A DNA stretch of 64,000 nt from Paludisphaera rhizosphaerae (GCF_011065895.1 NZ_JAALCR010000019.1:93059-157058); one strand, 5' to 3'. Positions 25,797-34,754 are shown, counted from the stretch's first letter. Numbers and translations: made by a program. Notes: generated by a model from the sequence alone, not told the origin.

Positions 25797-26051
25797 CTAT
25801 ACCCGGATAAACAGACGCAACAGCCGCCAGACGGCGCTGACGAGCAGGCAGGCGAGGCCAAGGTAGACGAGGAAGCCGGAGAAGCCCACGGACGACTGCT
25901 CCTCCAACCGCTTTTTGATCTCCCGATCGCTCATCCGAGGGTCGATCCACTTCGCCGAGGAGCGATTGGACCCGAAAATCGCCCCCGATATCGCCCCGAG
26001 GATCAAGAGCAACAGACCGACCGCGAAGAGATACCAGGGAACGGCGATCAT
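25797..26051 (-). CDS. Hypothetical two-TM membrane protein, 84 residues
   Basis: ATG at 26049-26051. Two hydrophobic segments, WYLFAVGLLLLILGAISGAI at the N-terminus and GFLVYLGLACLLVSAVWRLL at the C-terminus, flank a charged loop (MSDREIKKRLEEQ). The small hairpin-like membrane protein matches no family I recognise. The reading frame continues upstream without a good start or ribosome-binding site, so I place the start here. Confidence 0.65.
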   Translation of the reverse strand: MIAVPWYLFAVGLLLLILGAISGAIFGSNRSSAKWIDPRMSDREIKKRLEEQSSVGFSGFLVYLGLACLLVSAVWRLLRLFIRV

Positions 26052-26214
26052 TGTAGAAGGGAACTCCCCGTTCTGCCTTCGTAGGCGCTCGCCCGCGGCC
26101 GATTCGGCTCGTACGGTAATGGCAGGCTTGCGAGGCCGCAAGCGGATCGAGGGATGACGACCGGAGCGCCGTCCAGGTCGCGTTGGGGGCGAGCGACGGC
26201 AGGAGGTTGGACTG

Positions 26215-26646
26215 ATGGATCCCAAGGCGCCGAAGCTACAGCACCCCGTCCGTGCCGTGGTTATCGTGGCCGTGTTCGTCGCCTTGGTCGTCCTCGTCGG
26301 CACCTGGACGGTCGACGTCCCCGGGGGCCGCCCATCGCCTTTGGTCGCTCTGATCATGGGCCTGGGCTACGGCCTTTTCCTCGGGGCGGTCTCCGTTGGT
26401 TGGGTGCTGGCCCTCGACTTGCCGGTGATGCGCTGGTGGTGGCCCGTTTCGTCTCTGCCACTGGCTTGTGTGGGGGGGACCGCCTTTGGGTTGGCGAACG
26501 GGGCAGACGTCTTCTCGGGTTGGTTTCCGATTGCCTTGCGGGCGACTTACTTCGTGCTCATGTTGTGGTTGCTGGCGGGCGGCCTGTTGGCTCTCGCCGG
26601 CTGGTGGAGGTATCTGCGACGGCGAGGAATCGTCGTCAAATGTTGA
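26215..26646 (+). CDS. Hypothetical four-TM membrane protein
   Basis: 143 residues with four hydrophobic segments: VRAVVIVAVFVALVVLVGTW, LVALIMGLGYGLFLGAVSVG, WWPVSSLPLACVGGTAFGLA and ATYFVLMLWLLAGGLLALAG. A short basic C-terminus (WRYLRRRG) suggests a cytoplasmic end. No family recognised. A GGAGG lies about 10 bases before the ATG. Ends one base before the convergent DapA-like gene. Confidence 0.72.
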   Translation: MDPKAPKLQHPVRAVVIVAVFVALVVLVGTWTVDVPGGRPSPLVALIMGLGYGLFLGAVSVGWVLALDLPVMRWWWPVSSLPLACVGGTAFGLANGADVFSGWFPIALRATYFVLMLWLLAGGLLALAGWWRYLRRRGIVVKC

Positions 26647-26647
26647 T

Positions 26648-27715
26648 CTACGCCAGCCAATCGTCGAGGTGTTCGCGGACGAAGGCGTCGTCGTTGAGTT
26701 CGGGATAGGCCTGGTAGACGCGGTCGATCTCCTCGGCCTGGCCGGGGCTGAGGGATTCGGCGGGGTCGAGGCACCAGAGGCCTTCCAGGAGGCCCTGGCG
26801 GCGGAGGACTTCGTGGAGGCCGGCGATGCAACCGGCGAAGCCGTTGGCGGCGTCGAAGAAGGCGGCGTTGCTGTCGGTGACGGCGACGGCCTTGCGGAAG
26901 AGGTCGGCCGGGATGGGGGAGTCGCCGGTCGCGAGGGTGCGGCACTCCCGCAGCAGCTCGACGGCGCGGAGGGTCCAGACCGACCAGTGGCCGAGCAGGC
27001 CGCCGACGATCCGGCGCTCGACGGGACGGCCGGCCACGTCGAACCGGAAGGGGGTCAGCAGGTCGAGGACGATCTGGTCGTCGTTGCCCGTGTACAGGGC
27101 GACGTCCTCGCGCCCGGATTCGGCCACGGCGCGGACGACGTCGAGGGTGCGATACCGGTTGAACGGGGCGATCTTCACGGCGGCGACGTTGGGGATCTCG
27201 GCGAACTCGCGCCAGAAATCGTACGAGAGTTTGGGCCCGCCGACGGCCTCCTGGAGGTAGAAGCCGACGAGCGGGATCGCCTGGGCGACTTCGCGGCAGT
27301 GGGCCAGCCGCGCGTGGTCGTCGTCGCGGGCGAGGGCCGCCAGGCTGAGGAGGCCGGCGTGGTATCCCAGGTCGCGGAGGGTGCGGGCCTCGGCCGTCGC
27401 CTGCGCGGTCCGGCCGCAGATCCCGCCGATCCGGACGATCGGCTCAGGGCGATTCGCCTGGGCCCGGTCCATCTCCTCGGCGGCGAGGGCCAGCACCGGC
27501 TCGAACAGCCCGTGCGCCGGTTCGCGAATGGCGAACTGCGTTGTGTGGACCCCGACCGCCAGGCCCCCCGAACCAACCTCCAGGTAATAGCGGCACAGCG
27601 CCCGCTGGCGGCGTTCGTCCAGCTTTCGCGCGGCATTCAGCGCCAGCGGCATGGCGGGGATGACGACGCCTCGGTTGAGGACGTCGCGGAAGGTTGAGGA
27701 GGTGGTCGGTGCCAT
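26648..27715 (-). CDS. Dihydrodipicolinate synthase/N-acetylneuraminate lyase family protein
   Basis: 355 residues. TIM-barrel class I aldolase of the DapA/NanA family: the Schiff-base lysine is K181 in VAAVKIAPFNRYRT, with a Tyr in GFYLQEAVGG (Y153). The N-terminal GVVIPAMPLALN and RYYLEVGSGGLAVG match the family's opening strands. It is probably a pyruvate-using aldolase acting on a sugar acid rather than true DapA, as the canonical GTTGE motif is not present. The neighbouring epimerase-like gene upstream on the same strand suggests a catabolic pair. A Family 2 repeat lies between the two. Confidence 0.85.
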   Translation of the reverse strand: MAPTTSSTFRDVLNRGVVIPAMPLALNAARKLDERRQRALCRYYLEVGSGGLAVGVHTTQFAIREPAHGLFEPVLALAAEEMDRAQANRPEPIVRIGGICGRTAQATAEARTLRDLGYHAGLLSLAALARDDDHARLAHCREVAQAIPLVGFYLQEAVGGPKLSYDFWREFAEIPNVAAVKIAPFNRYRTLDVVRAVAESGREDVALYTGNDDQIVLDLLTPFRFDVAGRPVERRIVGGLLGHWSVWTLRAVELLRECRTLATGDSPIPADLFRKAVAVTDSNAAFFDAANGFAGCIAGLHEVLRRQGLLEGLWCLDPAESLSPGQAEEIDRVYQAYPELNDDAFVREHLDDWLA

Positions 27716-27790
27716 CGTTCGTCCCGTCAGCATGTCGGTGATCTTGCGGTCGGATTCACGTCCGACGAAACGACTTCAGAGCGACGCCGA

Positions 27791-27843
27791 TCCCCCCTCA
27801 TCCGGCCCTTCGGGCCACCTTCCCCCGCGAGGGGGGAAGGCCG
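27791..27843 (-). repeat. Family 2 bipartite hairpin repeat, copy 1
   Basis: Reads on the minus strand: CCTTCCCCCCTCGCGGGGG-type stem then GGCCCGAAGGGCC stem and GGATGAGGG end. It sits in the 142-base gap between the DapA-like and epimerase-like genes. Closely matches 55451-55503. Confidence 0.8.
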
Positions 27844-27857
27844 TTATGGGTCGGGTG

Positions 27858-28904
27858 TCAGAACCGTCCGTCGCGGACTTCGAACTTCGTCGGCTTGCCC
27901 AGCGACTGGCCGCCGCGGGCGATCCAGTCGGCCGTCCAGCGCATCAGGCGGTCGATATCGATGCGGGGCTTGCCCAACTGGGCGATGGTGCGGCTGGCGT
28001 CGTTCAGGAGGGCGTCGGGGGCTTCGGCTCCCTCGAATGTCACCGGCTTGTCCATGAGCCGGCCGAACACCTCGGCCAAGTGGCGGACTTCCAGGATCTC
28101 GGGGCCGGTCGCGTTGACGATCCTCGCGGGGCTGGCGGCAAGCTCCAGGGATTGGAGGGCCGTGGCGTTGGCGTCGCCCTGCCAGACGGCGTTGAGTCGA
28201 CCCATCGCCAGGCCGACGGGGCGGCCTTCGTACACCTTGCGGGCGAGGTCGGCCAGCACGCCGTAGCGCATCTCGACGGCGTAGTTGAGGCGGAAGAGGA
28301 CCGTCGGCGTCCCCTGGGTCAGGCTGAAGTGCTGGAAGATACGCTCGCGGCCCAGGCAGCTCATCGCGTACTCGCCGCGCGGGTCGGGGGCGTCTTCTTC
28401 CTTCGAGCCCCCCTGCTCCGGCCGGGTCAGGCCGTAGACGTTGCCCGTGGAGAAGGCGACGACCCGGCTGTCGCGATAGCGCCGGGCGGCCAGCGCGGGC
28501 GTCAGGCAGTTGACGGCCCAGGTCATCGGCTCCTGGCCCGTCGAACCGAACTTCATCCCGGCCATGAACACGACGTTGGGCGCGTCGGGAAGGCGGTCGA
28601 CCTGGGCCGGGTCGAGGAGGTCGGCGGCGATCGTCTCCACGCCGAACCCTTTCAGCCGCTCCGCGAGCGACGGGTCGGAGAACCGGGCGACGCCGATCAC
28701 CCGTCGTCGCGACCCGGCCTCATCGAACGCCCGCCTCGCCATCCGCGCGAGCGTCGGCCCCATCTTGCCGCCGACGCCCAGGACGAGCACGTCGCCGTCG
28801 AGCCGCGCGAGGGCCTCGATCACCGCCGGCGTCGGCTCGCTGAGGAGATCTTCCAGGTGCTCGACGTCTCGGATCGAGTCGAGGCGATCGGCTGGGCTCG
28901 GCAT
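27858..28904 (-). CDS. NAD(P)-dependent oxidoreductase / sugar epimerase-like SDR protein
   Basis: 348 residues. Rossmann nucleotide-binding motif DVLVLGVGGKMGPTLARMA (residues ~37-55), then an extended-SDR pattern with VVFMAGMKFGSTG, SRVVAFSTGNVYGL (the Ser/Tyr active-site strand) and YAMSCLGRERIF in place of the usual YxxxK. The Lys of the YxxxK motif appears replaced, so catalysis is uncertain. The N-terminal ~35 residues are an extra helical segment. Same strand as the DapA-like gene, likely one transcript. Confidence 0.83.
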   Translation of the reverse strand: MPSPADRLDSIRDVEHLEDLLSEPTPAVIEALARLDGDVLVLGVGGKMGPTLARMARRAFDEAGSRRRVIGVARFSDPSLAERLKGFGVETIAADLLDPAQVDRLPDAPNVVFMAGMKFGSTGQEPMTWAVNCLTPALAARRYRDSRVVAFSTGNVYGLTRPEQGGSKEEDAPDPRGEYAMSCLGRERIFQHFSLTQGTPTVLFRLNYAVEMRYGVLADLARKVYEGRPVGLAMGRLNAVWQGDANATALQSLELAASPARIVNATGPEILEVRHLAEVFGRLMDKPVTFEGAEAPDALLNDASRTIAQLGKPRIDIDRLMRWTADWIARGGQSLGKPTKFEVRDGRF

Positions 28905-28914
28905 CGTCGCTCCT

Positions 28915-29148
28915 TTAGAACGTCCACCGGTAGACGACGTACAAGCAGGCGATCACCCCCACGATGATCCACCACGGCTTCCGCTCGTAGGGCGCGTCCT
29001 CACGCGAAAGGTAATTCCCGCAGTGAGGGCACTGCACCGAATCGCCGAAGACGTCGCGCCCGCAGTACGGGCAAGGGTCGAGGCCGTCGTCGTCCTCGTC
29101 TTCTTGCCATTCGTCGTCGTCTTCATTGTTCCATTCGTCGTGGTGCAT
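28915..29148 (-). CDS. Zinc-ribbon protein with C-terminal membrane helix
   Basis: 77 residues. An acidic start (NNEDDDEWQEDEDDDG) precedes a double zinc knuckle DPCPYCGRDVFGDSVQCPHC with four cysteines, then a C-terminal single TM (IIVGVIACLYVVYRW). The short length and tail-anchored layout are common for planctomycete hypothetical proteins. It begins 11 bases after the epimerase-like start in the same direction. Function unknown. Confidence 0.83.
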   Translation of the reverse strand: MHHDEWNNEDDDEWQEDEDDDGLDPCPYCGRDVFGDSVQCPHCGNYLSREDAPYERKPWWIIVGVIACLYVVYRWTF

Positions 29149-29176
29149 AAGAAACCCGGCGGCTGCGTTGGTTGCG

Positions 29177-29635
29177 TCAGGAGTGGCTTGCCGGATCTTC
29201 CACGATGAGTCCCTCGGCGATCGCGGCGGCGTTCAATTCGCGATCTGCGGAGACGAACGTCACCGGGCCGAGGTCTGCCTCGCGGTTCAAGCGGTCGATC
29301 TCAGTTGCCGCGGCCAGTTGAACTGGGTCGTAGGCCCTCAATCGACGCTTGCGGGCGAGGATCATGGCCTTCTCGATAAGGGCCGGAGGTGTTTCCAGGA
29401 TGTTGTAGCGGTTCTGCGTCAAGTGCCGTCGGAAGTGTCCAAGAATGGCTCCGGACTGGGCGCCGGACAGGCCCTGCCTGCGGCTGACCGCGGCGAAGAT
29501 CTCGACGGCCGTAATGCGAGCGATGTAAAGCGAATGCCCGGCTTTGGGGGCCGTGATTAATAGCACCCAGCGGGTGCCAACCTCTTTGACGTGCCGCTTG
29601 ACGAGCGCGCTGGAGTCCAGGAAATAGTCTCCCAC
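29177..29635 (-). CDS. PIN-domain ribonuclease toxin (VapC-like)
   Basis: 152 residues from a GTG start at 29635. PIN acidic triad plus: D7 (YFLDSSAL), Glu in ITAVEIFAA, Asp in RAYDPVQLAAA and Asp in TFVSADRELN. Such proteins are Mg-dependent RNases that form VapBC toxin-antitoxin modules. The start lies one base after the stop of the antitoxin gene, as is usual for coupled TA operons. Confidence 0.88.
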   Translation of the reverse strand: MGDYFLDSSALVKRHVKEVGTRWVLLITAPKAGHSLYIARITAVEIFAAVSRRQGLSGAQSGAILGHFRRHLTQNRYNILETPPALIEKAMILARKRRLRAYDPVQLAAATEIDRLNREADLGPVTFVSADRELNAAAIAEGLIVEDPASHS

Positions 29636-29636
29636 G

Positions 29637-29945
29637 TCAACGGCGCTCGCGGATGATGTCGGCGGACAGCGGCTCGCCCTCGATCTCGATCGGTCGGTCT
29701 TCGGGATCGTCGAGATCGGACGAGGCTTCGGCCGGCTGGGTCATCAAGCCCATCTCCATGAGACGTCGGTGGAGCGAAGCCTTCGCGGCATTCCGTTCGT
29801 TCGACGTCGCCTGCTCTTCCGGCGGCATCGTCACCCTAAGGCGTTCGAGAGCGTCCTCCACAACCTGCGCTTCGGTGGCGTAACGTCCGGCGCGGACGAC
29901 TTCGTGGACGAACTGTGCCAGATCCTTCGACAGATGGATGGTCAT
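29637..29945 (-). CDS. RHH-type (ParD/CopG-like) antitoxin
   Basis: 102 residues. N-terminal ribbon-helix-helix (MTIHLSKDLAQFVHEVVRAG, RYATEAQVVEDALERL) followed by a disordered acidic tail (DLDDPEDRPIEIEGEP) that likely wraps the PIN toxin. The upstream region may hold an autoregulated promoter. The family is usually paired with ParE, here with a PIN toxin, which is less common but known. Confidence 0.82.
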   Translation of the reverse strand: MTIHLSKDLAQFVHEVVRAGRYATEAQVVEDALERLRVTMPPEEQATSNERNAAKASLHRRLMEMGLMTQPAEASSDLDDPEDRPIEIEGEPLSADIIRERR

Positions 29946-29996
29946 GATGCGGACAGCCCTCCTTCTCAGTCATTCTATCACCCCCGGCGCGGGGAA

Positions 29997-30989
29997 TCAC
30001 TTCGGCATCGGCGGGTCGGGCTCGATGGGGAGCCAGGGGCGTTCGACGGCGGCGGCGTACTTGGCGGCCATGGCCCTGTAATGGTCGACGATCCGGCCGT
30101 AGACGTCGACGTTGCTTTTGCCGATGTCGGCCTGACGCTGTTCTTCGTTGGCGATCAGGGCGTAGCGCTGCTTCTTGTAGTCCTCGGTCGCGGTGCCGTC
30201 GAGCGACTTCAGGAAGGCGGCCTGACGTGGGTCCAGGCCGTCGGGGATTCGGCCGGCGCGGAGGGCCTTGGCGTTCTCCGACCGCTTCGCCTGCTGGATT
30301 TGCTGGTCGAGAAGGTTCTGGAAGACCGCCCCGCCGGATTGCGCGTTGTGGTAATTGTTGAGGGCGATCTTTGCCGCCGAGGTCACCTGGTGCGTTTGCA
30401 CGACCAACCCCAGCCAGAAAGCCAGGTAAGCCGTCAGGATCATCACCGTCGACAGGCTGAGGCGGAAGTTGCGGAGCGAGGGCTTGGGATCGCCCGGTCG
30501 CAGCCCCAGGTTCATGCCCATCAGCGCGCCGAAGTAAGGGCCGAGGAACATCCCCATCCCCAACGCATCCCCCAGATAGGGCCAGCCTCGCCAGGCGAAG
30601 TCGAGCGCCGCGTTCACCAGGGCGGCCACGATCCCGACGCCGAAGCCCGTCCACACCCACTTGCGCAGGCGGCGGGCTCGCGCCTCTCGTTCGTCGTCAG
30701 GAATCGGCCCCTCGGCGAAGAAGCCCGGCGGCCGGCGCCAGCCGGTGGCGTAAGGGTGACGACTGACCGCCAGCCCGCTGGCGATGCCGACAATCGGGCA
30801 GACGATCAGGAGCGTCGGCAGGGCGACATCGCGGAGGCTCCTTGCTCGAAAGTAGAGATCGATCGCCAAGGGGCCGGCGCCGATCGCCATCCCGAGCAGC
30901 GTCCCGCCCAGGATGGATCGCCAGACCGCAGCCGGCTTTGCGGCGGTTTCAGGCGCGCTCGGATCCACCGCAACACCGCTCTCCGACAT
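29997..30989 (-). CDS. Hypothetical membrane protein with coiled C-terminus
   Basis: 330 residues, ATG at 30989 (the frame extends upstream to 31106 over the HD gene). Four or five TM segments in the first ~215 residues (SILGGTLLGMAIGAGPLAIDL, LLIVCPIVGIASGLAV, VWTGFGVGIVAALVNAAL, LGPYFGALMGMNLGL, LSTVMILTAYLAFWLGLVVQ), then a helical, Gln/Lys/Asp-rich cytoplasmic domain (~225-330). No known family. It lies 16 bases downstream of the HD-nucleotidyltransferase gene, so co-transcription is likely. Confidence 0.7.
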   Translation of the reverse strand: MSESGVAVDPSAPETAAKPAAVWRSILGGTLLGMAIGAGPLAIDLYFRARSLRDVALPTLLIVCPIVGIASGLAVSRHPYATGWRRPPGFFAEGPIPDDEREARARRLRKWVWTGFGVGIVAALVNAALDFAWRGWPYLGDALGMGMFLGPYFGALMGMNLGLRPGDPKPSLRNFRLSLSTVMILTAYLAFWLGLVVQTHQVTSAAKIALNNYHNAQSGGAVFQNLLDQQIQQAKRSENAKALRAGRIPDGLDPRQAAFLKSLDGTATEDYKKQRYALIANEEQRQADIGKSNVDVYGRIVDHYRAMAAKYAAAVERPWLPIEPDPPMPK

Positions 30990-31005
30990 CGGCGTCCTCC
31001 CTCGG

Positions 31006-32115
31006 CTATTCTCCGTTCTCTTCGGCGAGATCGCGGAGATATTCCAGGGCTTCCTCCAGCTCGCAGACGATCGCCCCGCGCTGGCGGCCTCGGGAGTCCA
31101 GCTCACGGAGGAGCATCAGGTCGTCGAACTCCTCGGACTGCTCCAGCCGGAGCCGGGCGCGGGCGCCGAGCGTTCCCTGACGGTACGCGAGGGCGTCCAT
31201 GTGCAGGGCGATCAGCGTCTCGGTCCTCGGCGTGATCATCCCCTCAAGCGCCTGGAGCCCGGCGGCGACGTGGTCGGACGAGTCGATCGCCTTGCCGACG
31301 TCGTGCAGAAGCGCCGCCAGGAGGAACTCCTCGTCGTACCCGCGCTCCTCGCGGGCCAGCTCGAAGACCTGGAGGCTGTGGTAGAGGGCGTCCCCCTCCG
31401 GGTGGTACTTGGGGTTCTGCTTCACGCCTTCCAGCGGCTTCAGCAGCATCCGGTAGATCTCGAAGCGGTCGACGTGGTCCTCGACCCGCTCGACCTCGAA
31501 GTCCAGGTCGACGTCCGGCTCCTCGGCCTTCAGGAACGCCTCCAGCTCGGCGATCGAGGCGCGCTCGATGGCCTTGCCGGTGATGCTGCTCTTGAAGACG
31601 AAGTGGACCTTGTCCTCCGGGTAGACGGTCAACTCGAAGGGGTGGCGGTCGTCGATGTGGACGTGGGTGAAGACGCGCTCCTCGCCGTACTTGACGATCC
31701 GCTTGTGCTGGACGTCGTACGAAAGGCCGTGCTCGTCCAGGACGTCGGTGATCAGCGACAGTGAGTCGCTGAAGACGTGCAGGTCGATGTCCGACCCGCG
31801 TCGGACGTGCCCCGTCCAGACGCTGCCGATCAGCCGGGGGCGGAACCGCGCCAGCAGGCGCATCATGCGAAGGGCCTCCAGCCGCATCTCGCGGAGCGTG
31901 TCCAGGCGTTTGGGGCCCTCGTGCATGCGGGCCATGGCCTGGATCTGGTCGCGGATCTCGGCGTTGGAGGGGAGGTCTCCGGGACGGAACCGATACTCCA
32001 GGCCAAGCTGTTTTGCGGCCTTGCGCTTGGCGGTGAAGTACTCGGACTCCGTGCGCTGGTACATCATCTGGGCGGCTAGAAAGGCGATCTGCCGCCGGAT
32101 GCGTTCGTCGGCCAT
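31006..32115 (-). CDS. Nucleotidyltransferase-HD domain protein
   Basis: 369 residues. N-terminal helical region, then a minimal nucleotidyltransferase signature LIGSVWTGHVRRGSDIDLHV (~95-114; GS...RxGSDIDL gives the catalytic Asp pair), a strand domain, and a C-terminal HD hydrolase (~245-340) with HSLQVFELA and LLAALLHDVGKAID. The fused synthase/hydrolase layout recalls enzymes that make and break nucleotide signals or repair RNA ends; the exact substrate is not deducible. First gene of a possible operon with the membrane protein at 29997. Confidence 0.85.
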   Translation of the reverse strand: MADERIRRQIAFLAAQMMYQRTESEYFTAKRKAAKQLGLEYRFRPGDLPSNAEIRDQIQAMARMHEGPKRLDTLREMRLEALRMMRLLARFRPRLIGSVWTGHVRRGSDIDLHVFSDSLSLITDVLDEHGLSYDVQHKRIVKYGEERVFTHVHIDDRHPFELTVYPEDKVHFVFKSSITGKAIERASIAELEAFLKAEEPDVDLDFEVERVEDHVDRFEIYRMLLKPLEGVKQNPKYHPEGDALYHSLQVFELAREERGYDEEFLLAALLHDVGKAIDSSDHVAAGLQALEGMITPRTETLIALHMDALAYRQGTLGARARLRLEQSEEFDDLMLLRELDSRGRQRGAIVCELEEALEYLRDLAEENGE

Positions 32116-32731
32116 GGAGGGGAGGTGCGTCGAATTAAGCCCATCGAAGCGACGCCGGGCGAAAACCCCGCCGGACGAACGCCGGCGCGGGGGGAACGAC
32201 TCGTATCGAGGCGATTCTGTTGAGGATCGTAAGCCCGCTGGAGCCTGGCGTCAAGGGCGGCGAGCCCCGGGGATGGATCCTGAACGAACGATGCGGTGAA
32301 CGGCGAGGAAGCGAATTTGTGACCCCTTGAGTATCGAAGTCGAGTTATTTTGAGCCATTGTGTAATAAAATGTTTGCTGCGTGTCGGCTTTTTTCAACAT
32401 GAACGGGGGATGGCTCTTGAAACGGGGCGAGGCTTGGGCATTATTCTTGGAAAACGTGTCCACTCTTTGCTGCTCGCTTCGTAGACCTGGAGGCCGTCTC
32501 CTGAAGGGACGGACTCTGGGAGACCCGTTCGTCCTCGCCTTGCCTGGGCGGCGTCGATCCCTTGACGCCTTCGCCGCGAGAACTCGCCAATAATTGTTAA
32601 CTCTTAATCTTTCTGGGCGGCTCACTCCCCTGGGCGGCCGGTTTAAGGGTTGACGTCAAGGCTGAATGGAATCTGGTTGAACCTGCGCCGAAGCTGGAAC
32701 ACGACCTTAACATGGATCGAGGTCTCTCCCC
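32116..32731. other. 616-bp intergenic region
   Basis: Divergent spacer between the HD-nucleotidyltransferase gene (-) and the ankyrin gene (+). It has an unusual AT-rich patch near 32330-32400 (TTATTTTGAGCC and GTAATAAAATG) in an otherwise GC-rich genome, a sign of promoter or regulatory DNA. Short open frames here have no family features and are not called. Confidence 0.5.
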
Positions 32732-34219
32732 ATGTCCGACGATGAGCCGGACGAAATACCGAGCCACCACAACGCCAGCCGCCGGGCCATGGCGGAGACG
32801 TTCTTCCGGGGCCGAACGACGTATGAGGCGTACGACGGTCTGGAAGAAGCCCGCAAGCACGCGGACGCGGTGGCCATCCTGGATTCAAGCGATGATGAGA
32901 CGCTCGCGGTCTTTCCTGTCCGGCTGATCGACGCCGACGGCCCGACGATGGATCGACTGATCGACGCGCTTGAGGACGTTCTTCGCGGCCTGCGAGGGGA
33001 GAAGCCGCGGGGGCGGAGGAAATCGCGCGGGCGGGTCTTCTTCGAGCCGCCGGCGCTGGTGTCGGAGTACGTCCGCGCCAATCCGGACGGAGTCTCGTTC
33101 GACGAGGAGTTGGCCGGGCTCGGCCTGGAGACCGCCGTGGAAGCCGTCTTCCGCGGCGAGGCGACCGACCTGGACCCCGCCGCCGTGGACCGGATCTCCT
33201 TGATGCAGGAGTGGTGGCCGGCCCTCGAGCGTCGGGACGTCGACGCGGTGGGTTCGCTGCTCGACCAGGGCGTCCCAATCGACGCCCGCGACGTGGAGGG
33301 GGCGACCGCGCTGCTGATCGCCGCTCGCAAAGGATACGCCGGACTCTCCCGCCTGCTGCTGGACCGCGGCGCGGACCCGAACGCGGCCGACCGCGCGACG
33401 TGGACCCCCATGACCGCCGCGGCCTCGATCGAGAAGCCTGCGCTGATCGAGGCGATCGAGGCGGCCGGCGGCCTGAAGGGGCTTCGCGAGGCCGTCCTCC
33501 TGGGGGACGTGGACCTGGCGCGGAAGCTCCTCGACGAAACTCCGACGCTCGACGTCTCGGCCGACGCCCGCACATCGGACGGCCATTCGTTCCTGGCGGT
33601 CGCCGCCGACCGGGGACGCCTGGAGATGTGTCGATTCCTGATCGATCGCGGCGCCGACCTCGAATCGACGGGCGGCGACTTCGGCTGGACGGCCCTGACC
33701 CTGGCTGCGGCGGCCGGTCACGCGGCCGTCGTCGAGTTGCTGCTGGACCGCGGCGCGCAGATCAAGCCCGACCAGGGGGACGGCCACTCGCCGCTCTCGC
33801 TCGCCGCGAAGAACGGGCGCGAGGACGTCGCCCGGCTGCTGCTCGGCCGTGGGGCGCCCCGAGGGCTGATGGAGGCCGTCGTGCTCGGAGACGTAGCGGG
33901 AGTCGCCGCCGCGCTCGCGCCGGGCGCGAACCCCGACCCGGCCGACCTCTGCGACGCCCTTGACGCCGCCGTCGACCGTGGCGACGCCGCCATCGTCCGC
34001 ATGATCCTCGACCACGGCCCGGCCACGCTCCCGGCCGACTGCGGCGGCCGCGAACTGCTGGGCCACGCCGCCAAGGCCGGCCGGCTCGACGTCGTCAAGC
34101 TCCTCGTCGAACGGGGCGTCGACCCACGCAAGCCCGACCTCGACGGCTTCACCCCCCTGGCCCGCGCCGAGCGCGCCGGCCATTCGGACGTCGTCCGGTT
34201 CCTCCGCGGGCTGAGGTGA
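32732..34219 (+). CDS. Ankyrin-repeat protein with paralogous N-terminal domain (copy A)
   Basis: 495 residues. The first ~155 residues form a compact domain (AYDGLEEARKHADAVAILDSSDDETLAVFP; AGLGLETAVEAVFRGEATDLD). From ~155 run about seven to nine ankyrin units such as ATALLIAARKGYAGLSRLLL, SFLAVAADRGRLEMCRFLID, ALTLAAAAGHAAVVELLLDRG and PLARAERAGHSDVVRFLR. Cytoplasmic, protein-binding; no catalytic motif. It has a full-length paralogue in opposite orientation at 41645-43114 with the same N-terminal domain. ATG at 32732 is preceded by GAGG about 9 bases upstream. Confidence 0.87.
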   Translation: MSDDEPDEIPSHHNASRRAMAETFFRGRTTYEAYDGLEEARKHADAVAILDSSDDETLAVFPVRLIDADGPTMDRLIDALEDVLRGLRGEKPRGRRKSRGRVFFEPPALVSEYVRANPDGVSFDEELAGLGLETAVEAVFRGEATDLDPAAVDRISLMQEWWPALERRDVDAVGSLLDQGVPIDARDVEGATALLIAARKGYAGLSRLLLDRGADPNAADRATWTPMTAAASIEKPALIEAIEAAGGLKGLREAVLLGDVDLARKLLDETPTLDVSADARTSDGHSFLAVAADRGRLEMCRFLIDRGADLESTGGDFGWTALTLAAAAGHAAVVELLLDRGAQIKPDQGDGHSPLSLAAKNGREDVARLLLGRGAPRGLMEAVVLGDVAGVAAALAPGANPDPADLCDALDAAVDRGDAAIVRMILDHGPATLPADCGGRELLGHAAKAGRLDVVKLLVERGVDPRKPDLDGFTPLARAERAGHSDVVRFLRGLR

Positions 34220-34253
34220 CGTCGGGCTTCGTCCGATTCCGACGAGGCGGTCC

Positions 34254-34742
34254 ATGCAGACGAGCAACCGATCCAGGATCGCCAAGCCTATCGTTTGGTT
34301 GGTCTTGGTCGCCCTGGGGGCCTTCGGTTTGAGCTTCCTGGGGTTCTTCCCCTGGAGCGGTCTGAACTGCTCGATGCTCGAAGTCGACCTTGACTCGGGC
34401 CGGACGCGGACGACCCGATACCTCTTTTGGATCCCCGTTCAACGGACGATCGCCGACACGTCGTTCACGCGCGTCCTGAATGTAGACGACCGGAAAGGCC
34501 CGCCCGACTGGCAGGCGGTGAACCTCACGTCGCCGGGAACGCATCATTCGCCGCACTTTCGCTTTCACGGCGCCGCCTGGCAGATCCGACTCCTGGAAGT
34601 GATTTGGGATCTGGCGGAGACTCTTCCGTCGGTTCGGCGCGCCCAGGCCCTTGAGGTCCGTCGGCTCTGGCGAGGACGGGGGAACTATCACGGCGCAGAT
34701 GAGTATCTCGCAAGCCTGGAGGAAAACCTGCCGCCGCCATGA
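34254..34742 (+). CDS. Hypothetical single-pass membrane protein
   Basis: 162 residues. One TM helix near the N-terminus (IVWLVLVALGAFGLSFLGFF) and then a soluble domain with SMLEVDLDSGRTRTTRYLFW and a C-terminal helix (DEYLASLEENLPPP). No family recognised. It lies 34 bases after the ankyrin gene on the same strand. A 3' gap of 122 bases separates it from the sialate esterase. Confidence 0.72.
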   Translation: MQTSNRSRIAKPIVWLVLVALGAFGLSFLGFFPWSGLNCSMLEVDLDSGRTRTTRYLFWIPVQRTIADTSFTRVLNVDDRKGPPDWQAVNLTSPGTHHSPHFRFHGAAWQIRLLEVIWDLAETLPSVRRAQALEVRRLWRGRGNYHGADEYLASLEENLPPP

Positions 34743-34754
34743 TCCGCCGGCTCC

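Noticed and set aside
29769..31235. A 488-codon plus-strand frame opposite the membrane protein and antitoxin
   Set aside because: Shadow frame with Arg/Gly/His-rich composition; the minus-strand genes have recognisable features.
32251..32625. A 124-codon minus-strand frame in the intergenic region
   Set aside because: No domain, low-complexity basic sequence, no ribosome-binding site, and it covers the AT-rich patch that looks regulatory.
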